The notes below the pieces were generated by a model. It ran no database searches and was not told the DNA's origin. It saw nothing but the letters and a program-made list of their open reading frames with translations. The position numbers and the translations under genes were made by a program. Shown here in pieces: positions 57,124-64,000 of a DNA stretch of 64,000 bases. Source of the DNA: Desmodesmus armatus (lineage: Eukaryota; Chlorophyta; Chlorophyceae; Sphaeropleales; Scenedesmaceae). Position 1 is the first letter of the stretch, and every line of letters starts with the position of its first letter. The stretch covers positions 186,001-250,000 of the forward strand of contig VIIQ02000025.1 of the NCBI GenBank assembly GCA_007449985.2, read 5' to 3'.

Positions 57124-60100
57124 TCACAACTTCGACTGATGCCGCAGCTGCACATCCTGCTGCTGCTGTCCCAGTGTGATGATTGCCTTGCCCTGCACCT
57201 GCCTGCCCAGCAGTGCCTTCATGGCCGCAGGCACCTGATCAAGGGGGTACCTGCAGACAACACAGGGGTGGTGGTGGGAGGAGAGGGGGGGGAAAGCATG
57301 TACCACAAAGTCACCGCCCGAATTGCAGGACAGCAATGACAGCAGGGAGTGGGCATGTCATGCTATGACACACATCAACTTGTATACTCAAGGCTTCCAG
57401 CCATTTATCAAATATCCCTGCCACCACCGCACCGTCACACACACGAAAGATCAATTCAGTGATACACAGCAAAATCCTGGGTGATATGATGCTGTGTATC
57501 AGTGAATTGGCCTATGGCACATACTGGAACCCTCCCTCCGAAACACACACCACGAGTGACACCTCCAGCTGCAGTCACCCATTACCCGCCCATCACCCGC
57601 CCACATGCATGCCGAGGCGTTTAAAATGGCTAACGCAGACGCCTGTTCCAGCTCAATGTGGAGTAATCCTCACACCACCACCCCACCCACCACACAGTGC
57701 ACCCCCCCCCCCCATACACACCTGTGTGACACCTCCAGCTGCAGTCGTCCCTCTCCCAGCCACCCCAGCACCTCCCTTACCCCCCCCCCCTCCCACACAC
57801 ACTAGGTCTACTCACTGTATTTGTTTGAGCACAGTGCTACGCTAAGCAGCCTTCCGCAGGCTCCTCCGAAGCCTTACAACACCCCCCCCCCTCACACAAG
57901 CATGCTTGTGTAACACCAACCACTCACCATGGTCAACACACACTATCCATCGTGTTCAACACACCCACATGTGTGACACCTCCAGCTGCAGTCGTCCCTC
58001 TCCCAGCCACCCCAGCACCTCCCTTACCCCCCCCCCCCCCCCTCCCACACACACTAGGTCTACTCACTGTATTTGTTTGAGCACAGTGCTACGCTAAGCA
58101 GCCTTCCGCAGGCTCCTCCGAAGCCTTACAACCCCCCCCCCCCTCACACAAGCATGCTTGTGTAACACCAACCAACTCACCATGGTCAACACACACATAT
58201 CCATCGTGTTCAACACACCCACATGTGTGACACCTCCAGCTGCAGTCGTCCCTCTCCCAGCCACCCCAGCACCTCCCTTACCCCCCCCCCTCCCACACAC
58301 ACTAGGTCTACTCACTGTATTTGTTTGAGCACAGTGCTACGCTAAGCAGCCTTCCGCAGGCTCCTCCGAAGCCTTACAACACCCCCCCCCCTCACACAAG
58401 CATGCTTGTGTAACACCAACCAACTCACCATGGTCAACACACACATATCCATCGTGTTCAACACACCCACCTGTGTGACACTTCCAGCTGCAGTCGCCCC
58501 TCCCCCAGCCATCCCAGCACCTCCCTCATGCCTCCTGCCAGCTGCCTGTAGTCGTGCTGCATGTAGCTGCCCCAAAACACACCATGCATGGTCGTGTTCT
58601 TCACCAGCAGCAAGTTGGCAGGAACCTGTCGATAAAGGGGGGGGGGGGGGTAGAGAGGAGGGGGGGGGGGGGGGAGGGGGGCAGGGTGTAATCGCACGAA
58701 GATTTCGGCAAGGAAAGGTTCAGGGGAAGCAAGCAAGCACACCATGCATTGTGGTGTTTTTTCACCAACAGCAGGTTGGCAGGAACCTGTTTGAGGACGA
58801 GGGCAGAGCAGGATATAGTCATCATGTGAGGGTGAAAGCGGTGTGGACAAGATGAACATGTTGTGTGGCGCGTGGACCCACCTGGCTTGCAACTATCTGT
58901 GTTGCTGTGTAGCAAGGCAGGACTGGTAAGGCCTCACGCAGCAAAGTCGTGTCTGGGTAGCGCAGTGATATGTGGCTGGCAAGGCTGTGAAGAAGTTCAA
59001 AGCCAAACAGTGCACCCGCCCACATTTTTATGTCTCCAGCAGCGCAGCCACATCTGCTGACATGCTGTGGCACAGTGGGACTGGCCAGGCTAAGCAAAAC
59101 AATGTATCAGCTCACCTTGGTATGTCACCAGCAGCGAAGCCTATGACCAGGTAGTGTGCCCCCCATGCGACACACTTGAGGGACTCAAACAGGGCTGAAC
59201 CACCAACTGGGTCAAACACCACGTTGACACCTGCACATTGAGACAATGCACCGGATCATCACTGTGATTATAAGGTTTGAGAGCGGGGGGCATTTGGAGG
59301 GACGGCTTGTGCACTGGTGCTACTTTGGAAGGTGACATGGATATGCGACCACTGCAGAGTGGTCAATTCTTTCCTACTATCACATTCAATCGGTTGGGCA
59401 TCGACACACTGCCTCACTGTCAAATACCCCCCCCTCCCCCTCCCCCCCACCCTGCCCCCCCCCCCCCTACCCTGCCCCCCCCCCCCCCCCCCCCCCCCCC
59501 TGACCCCCCCCCTCCTGCCCCCCCCCCCCCACACACACACATCTGCCCCCCACCCACCCTCACCGCACCTTTGGGTGCTGCTGCTGCTACCAGCTTGTGC
59601 AACCTCTGCCCTCCCGCCGCCTCTGTATCACCATCGCGTCTGCCCCAACCGTGTCAAGTACGCCGCTTTGTCCTTCCCCCTTGTCACCGCCACCACACGT
59701 GCCCCCAGTAGCTTTGAGAGCTGCACCGCCCCAACCGGGTTTTACCCTAAACCCCAAATTTCACAGTGCCCACACCCCAACTGGCCCCAGGCACCAGCAC
59801 TGTCTGCCCAAACACCCGCCCGCCCAAACACAAACACAGACACACCTTTGGTGCTGCCGCTGCCACCACCTTGTGCAGGCTCTGCCCCTGTGTCATCGCT
59901 TCTGTATCCACCACAGCATCTGCCCCTAACCTCTTCAAGTACGCTGCCTTGTCCTTCCCCCTTGTCACCGCCACCACTCGCGCCCCCAGTAGTTTTGACA
60001 GCTGCACCGCTGCTGTGCCCACTCCCCCGCTGGCCCCCAGCACCAGCACTGTCTGCCCTGGCTGGAGGTTGGCTCGCAACCGTAGGGCGAGGTGAGCAGT

Positions 60101-61992
60101 GCCGAACACGATGGGGACTGAAGAAGCAGCTGCAACGTCGATGCCAGCTGCATGTGCAAGCAGAGAGGGGGAAAAGGGGGATGGGGTTTTGAGTGGGGTA
60201 GGGGGGGGGAGGGTTGGTTGCAACCGCAGGGCGAGGTGGGCTGTGCCGAACACGATGGGGACTGAAGACGCAACCGCAACATCAATGCCGCTGCATGTGC
60301 AAAAGAAGCACCTTCGGAAGGGAGGGTGTGTTGGGTGCGTTGAGGGGTTGAAGGGTTGGCTCGCCATCGCAAGGCCAGGTGGGCTGCGCCAAATACGATG
60401 GGGACTGCGGAGGCAGTGGCAACATCAATGCCGGCTGCATGTGCAAAGCAGGAGAAGGGAGGAGAGGGGGTGGGGTGGGGTAGGGCGGGGGGAGGGGTGG
60501 GCGTTATGGACTATGGACGCAACCAGCTGCACATGAGAAACAGCGAATGAACCCGGGGGGAAGGGGGGCAACGGGAATTTGATGAATTGCACTGTACCAG
60601 CTGGCGCACCAGCAGCCACCATCACCAACAACCCTATCTGACAAAGGAACCAGGCTCAGAGTATCATTTACATGCAAGTCACTGCTAAAGCTGAACCAAC
60701 TTGAAGGTGCCCAAGCAATTGCTATTATGGCGTGGTTGATGGCACAATGAACACAGCCAAGACAGGATCAAAACCTTCATTGTCTGACCTGGTAAGAGCC
60801 ATGTTGCAGCAGCAGGAGCTACCACCTCCTCAGCAAAACACCCGCCTTGCTGGACAGAACACACCTGCAAGAAAATAAGGGTGACAGCAGGGGTGGGCGG
60901 CGATGTGACACGAAGGGCAAAGGTTGAGTGGTGGGTATCAGCTAGACAGGTCTCTTGAAGTCACTCCAAGTCCCCACTGCACCCTGTTTCAAAGCCCCAA
61001 ATTTCACACACCACAACAAGCACGCCCCCAACCCACCCACCAACACGCACACTACCCTTGCCCCCTTTCCCTTCCTCCTCCCGCTCCCCCCTCCCCTTGC
61101 GCATTGCTCCACTCACCAGGTCTCCTGGTCTGAACCCCTTGACCCCTGGTGCCACCTGCACCACCACACCTGACACCTCATTGCCAGGGATGAACGGCAG
61201 CGGGGGCTTCACCTGGTACTGACCCTGGTGATGGTGACAAACACAGCAGCAATGCACAGCACAGTTACAAGCAATGCAGATGTAGGGAACGGAGGACGGA
61301 GTGCTGTAGAGTTAGCGAAAGCAGTGCTTGGCTTAGCAAATGCAGTGCTTGGCTTCTGTACCTAAGCACCTCAATGCCATTTAGCATGCATGGGCTGGTG
61401 CATGGTCTGTTGAACAGACCATAACAACACATTGCAGAGACAGTGGCAAAATTTGGTAGCAGCTGATACAGCAGTCGGACTGTACTACATCAAGCAAGTT
61501 TCACAGCACACAGTGCCAGATGATCGGCTGCCAGATGCGCCTCCTGGCCATCTCAAACAGGCTCCACTTCTGATGGGCATAATGCACATCCCCTTTGCGC
61601 ACAGCTACACCTGCTTCTGCCTGCCACACTACGCCCCACTGACCCCCCCCCCCTCTGCGCCCCTCCTGCCACCCTGCCAACCTTTCAAACACGCGCGCGC
61701 ACAGACATGCAACCATGTGTAGGGGTGTGCATCATGATGGAGGCAGAGTTTTGCTGCCCACCCACCTTGATTTGCAGGGCATCTGGGAAGTTGAGGGAGG
61801 CAGCTGTCACACGAATGCGCACATGGCCTGCACAACAGCAGGCAGGCAGCAGCAGGGGCAAATAGAATTATTGGCAGCCTGAAACCACCGTTCAGCCATT
61901 GCTGCACAGCAGTGTAAGGTGACTAAACGTCCATGCATGTACTGTTGTAGCTTTATGCAAAGTGTTCCTCATGCTCCCTGATATGCACACAT

Positions 61993-62052
<60 letters not shown>

Positions 62053-62624
62053 GTGCGTGTCGGAACGCACTTTACAAGCCTGTCGTCATGACATGCACTT
62101 GATGGTTGTATCTCATGTGTTTAACACATGCACATATCAGGCAGCCCCCCTCCTCCCACCCCCTTGGACTGATCATTGAATCGTGCTGCTGCTGGTGCGA
62201 CATCCTTCCTCTTGTCGCATCGATGCTTGTATCTGCCAAACCAGCAGAGCCGAGCAAAGCTTCATGCTTCAAGAGCATGAAGCGTTGCACCCCTTCCAAT
62301 GCATGGCACGCTCAGCCTTGGAGACCACCACCAACAGAAACAATAGTGCAGAGCATCGCTGTCCTCATGTGCTGCTGTGCTAGGCCCCCAGGGCCCCCTG
62401 TGCTTCTATGCAACTCTTGCAAGGTGGATGCATCTCTGACACCATGCATCGCGACGTTTTGCGGCTGCAATCGGCACACATGAGCAATTATGGTGGTTCT
62501 GCTGCTCCTGCTGTTGCTGACCTGGCTTGATTTCAGGGGCTGGTGTGTTCTCCGAAAGGCGCAGCACTCCTGAGCCAAGCGGCAATGTAGGATCGCCAAT
62601 CTGTTCACATACGATGGCCCGCAT
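57124..62624 (-). CDS. Zeta-crystallin-like NADPH:quinone oxidoreductase
   Basis: Eight minus-strand exons: 62624-62522, 61827-61766, 61224-61117, 60864-60789, 60147-59846, 59230-59116, 58625-58471 and 57250-57124; about 349 residues, the normal length of this MDR-family enzyme. It reduces quinones with NADPH, without the zinc ligands of alcohol dehydrogenases. Landmarks: VTAASLNFPDALQIK, PFIPGNEVSGVV, the Rossmann glycine motif VLGASGGVGTAAVQL, FDPVGG, and a C-terminal FPLDQ-like YPLDQVPAAMKALLGRQV. Two junctions are each one base short: exon 5 to 6 (CACCAAAG where a nearby copy has CACCCAAAG) and exon 6 to 7 (CCAAG, expected CCAAAG for Pro-Lys). Both lie in homopolymers, so sequence error or recent inactivation is possible. 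Extra copies of parts of exons 5 and 7 fill the introns. Confidence 0.9.
57452..57509. repeat. 19-bp hairpin-forming inverted repeat
   Basis: CAATTCAGTGATACACAGC at 57452 and GCTGTGTATCAGTGAATTG at 57491 are inverse complements with one mismatch, separated by 20 bases. It lies in the last intron of the quinone oxidoreductase gene. It could be a foldback element fragment. Confidence 0.85.
57718..58532. repeat. Tandem array derived from the quinone reductase exon 7 end
   Basis: A unit of about 250 bp is repeated. Each unit contains TGACACCTCCAGCTGCAGTC and CCACCCCAGCACCTCCCT (the 3' end of exon 7 with its donor), a poly-C tract, CACTAGGTCTACTCACTG and AAGCATGCTTGTGTAACACC. Copies of the exon-end block start near 57720, 57970, 58225 and, in the real exon, 58472. 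A short diverged copy is at about 57556. Adjacent units are almost identical. Confidence 0.95.
58755..58798 (-). pseudogene. Copy of quinone reductase exon 7 5' end with acceptor
   Basis: On the gene strand ACAG|GTTCCTGCCAACCTGCTG TTGGTGAAAAA matches the start of exon 7 at 58625 but gains an A in the lysine codon run, shifting the frame. It retains the acceptor. Confidence 0.88.
59427..59530. repeat. C-rich tract
   Basis: About 100 bases of C runs broken by T, TA, TG and GA, next to an ACACACAC stretch, in intron 5 of the quinone oxidoreductase (G-rich on the transcript). G-rich RNA of this kind could form quadruplexes. Confidence 0.9.
59560..59815 (-). pseudogene. Degraded second copy of quinone reductase exon 5
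   Basis: It repeats the Rossmann region and 3' half of exon 5 (GACAAGGGGGAAGGACAA, GCACAAGCTGGTAGCAGC) with several indels that break the frame. It ends GCACCCAAAG|GTGCGG, one C longer than the functional exon end. That extra base would give the phase that exon 6 needs. Confidence 0.85.
60205..60450 (-). repeat. Two extra copies of quinone reductase exon 5 5' end
   Basis: Gene-strand segments CATGCAG followed by GGCATTGATGTTGC and CCCATCGT-TTTGGC recur starting near 60295 and 60440, each about 150 bp apart from the functional start at 60147. Both keep a GCAG acceptor and about 80 exon bases. They differ at about 10% of positions. Confidence 0.92.
61994..62049. repeat. CA microsatellite
   Basis: An almost pure CA run of about 28 units in intron 1 of the quinone oxidoreductase g ene. 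Confidence 0.96.
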
Positions 62625-64000
62625 ATCAGCACAGCACTGATAGCACAGGTAAGCGGACCTGATCAAGTTGCGATCTGAATTGGTCTGTTTTCTGTGCTGG
62701 CAAAATCAGGCACATATACCAACTCGGCAAACGTGCGTTGACACCATTGATTCGCGTTTGTGGGCTATGGGGGTTTTTGGTGCCGATGACGTGGCATTGA
62801 CCATTGGTCAATGACCAATTGACCAGTACAGTGGTTGGCACACAACCACAATTGTCACTCTCAACTGAATGACCCAACGTTAGTGATGAGTTAGCAGTAG
62901 CCACTCGACTCTTGAGGTGAGTCGCAGTGTGGTGACCGTGTGGGGTGACCTGGCAGCAGGTGCACCCGCAGTGCCCTGCCAGGCTGGCAGCACGGCTGGT
63001 GTGTAGAGACACAGAGAGTGCAGCCAAAGCATCAACCATCTGGCCCACCACTCACCAAGGTGGTGTGCCAGGCCCTGAGGGCTGAGCTCACTGCAGCATG
63101 TTGACCTGCACTTTTGCACACCAAGCAGCTAGCTGCGGTGCCTTGCGTGTGGTGTCTGCTCCACCGTGTCACTTTGCAACATACTGCGCAGCCTGCTGAT
63201 GGTGAAATGGGTAAACATTGAGTGTGTGTGGTGATGCTGCGTCTGCATGATCAGGGTTAGGTCAATTGTGCTGAGCCCAGGTAGCAAAGGCCCTTACTAC
63301 CCCTGGCTGGGCCTGAGTGAAAACCTTGGACTTGAAAGGATGACCGGACAGGGCACAGTTTCTGTTTCCTGCAAAAGGGCAAGCTGCACGGAAACTGCGC
63401 GATAACTTACTGTTATCTAGATAGCAAACACGTTTCACCCAAGTGAGTGTCAACTCTGTGCCTGCAGTGTTTATGCTGGCGAATGGGATCATGATATGAG
63501 AGCTCCAGCATAACCTCAACAAGTGCTAGCAACACAGCGCTGTCCGGCCCACACACATGTGTACATGTGCTTTCCACAGCACCAACCAGCTACCTTCAGC
63601 AGTGCCATGAGGGGTATAAGGTCAGGATAATCTAGGTTTTGAAGACAACAGCTTAGCTTCAGCTGTAGTGCCCACCATGTGCCCACCAGGACCCTGGATG
63701 GGTTTTGACTGGATCATGGCATGTGCCCGAGCTGCAACACTGTACCAAGAGTGACACGGCATGTCTCAAGACTCAACAGTACAAATGCGCCTCATCGGAC
63801 ACCTTCAGGCGGGTGCATGCCGAAACCATATCGGTGCAATGTCGGGACCAAAGTGCTGACGAAGAGCCAGCATTGCCGCTAACAGACGCCCACACAGCTC
63901 ACACTGCCAAGCTCTATTCTCCAACGTCGCTCGGCAGAACCTGAAGGCCTGTGCGAGCTGGGCGACACTGCTGCTGATCACAACAGGGCTTTTCCCCTCT
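62625..64000. other. Upstream of quinone reductase; no gene recognised
   Basis: The first few hundred bases should hold the promoter of the minus-strand quinone oxidoreductase. A small inverted motif, TTGACCATTGGTCAATGACC near 62797-62816, contains overlapping TTGACCA/TGGTCAA palindromes. The rest has only short unsupported frames; a plus-strand frame at 63705-63944 has no family resemblance. Confidence 0.5.

Noticed and set aside
1..64000. tRNA, rRNA or bacterial-type operons
   Set aside because: No such sequence was recognised by eye on either strand; gene structure is eukaryotic throughout.

Overview
This window reads as nuclear DNA of a eukaryotic green alga. The genes are rich in short introns (GT-AG, one GC-AG), the proteins are of plant and algal type, TGTAA lies downstream of two stops as a likely chlorophyte polyadenylation signal, and CTG/CAG, poly-C and poly-G tracts are everywhere. 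A chlamydomonadalean alga fits best; the species is a guess and no organelle or bacterial features are visible. All exon models were built by hand: each junction was required to carry a splice signal, keep phase and continue a recognisable family.

Layout, left to right: (1) an LLP-homologue-like small basic protein (minus, 601-1330); (2) pirin, seven exons (plus, 2689-6258); (3) a 15-exon POT/NPF peptide-nitrate-type transporter (minus, 9257-25676). The last intron of the transporter is blown up by a 9.36 kb element with CACTG terminal inverted repeats and a CAG target duplication (9480-18834). That element in turn carries an endonuclease/reverse-transcriptase non-LTR retrotransposon (about 10.7-16.65 kb). 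(4) A secreted-then-membrane Reeler-like/DOMON/cytochrome b561 redox protein, 12 exons (minus, 27976-34318). (5) A triple-KH RNA-binding protein (minus, 36508-40084), divergently paired across about 400 bp with (6) APC8/CDC23, a TPR subunit of the anaphase-promoting complex (plus, 40490-48449). (7) The 3' part of an unrecognised multi-pass membrane protein with two interchangeable exon versions (minus, 49788-52391). (8) A TMEM50-type small membrane protein (minus, 54076-56177). (9) A zeta-crystallin-like NADPH:quinone oxidoreductase (minus, 57124-62624). The genes do not form a pathway; this is ordinary mixed housekeeping content.

The strongest unexplained signal is structural. In at least five of the nine genes, short segments spanning an exon edge and its splice site have been duplicated in tandem (units about 100-250 bp, one to four extra copies), leaving decayed or near-perfect exon fragments with spare acceptors or donors inside introns. 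In-phase CTG tracts also repeatedly sit directly upstream of 3' splice sites. Single-base frame breaks occur in the quinone oxidoreductase (two), APC8 and the retrotransposon ORF2, mostly at or near homopolymers or GC-rich repeats, so assembly error is a live alternative to decay.
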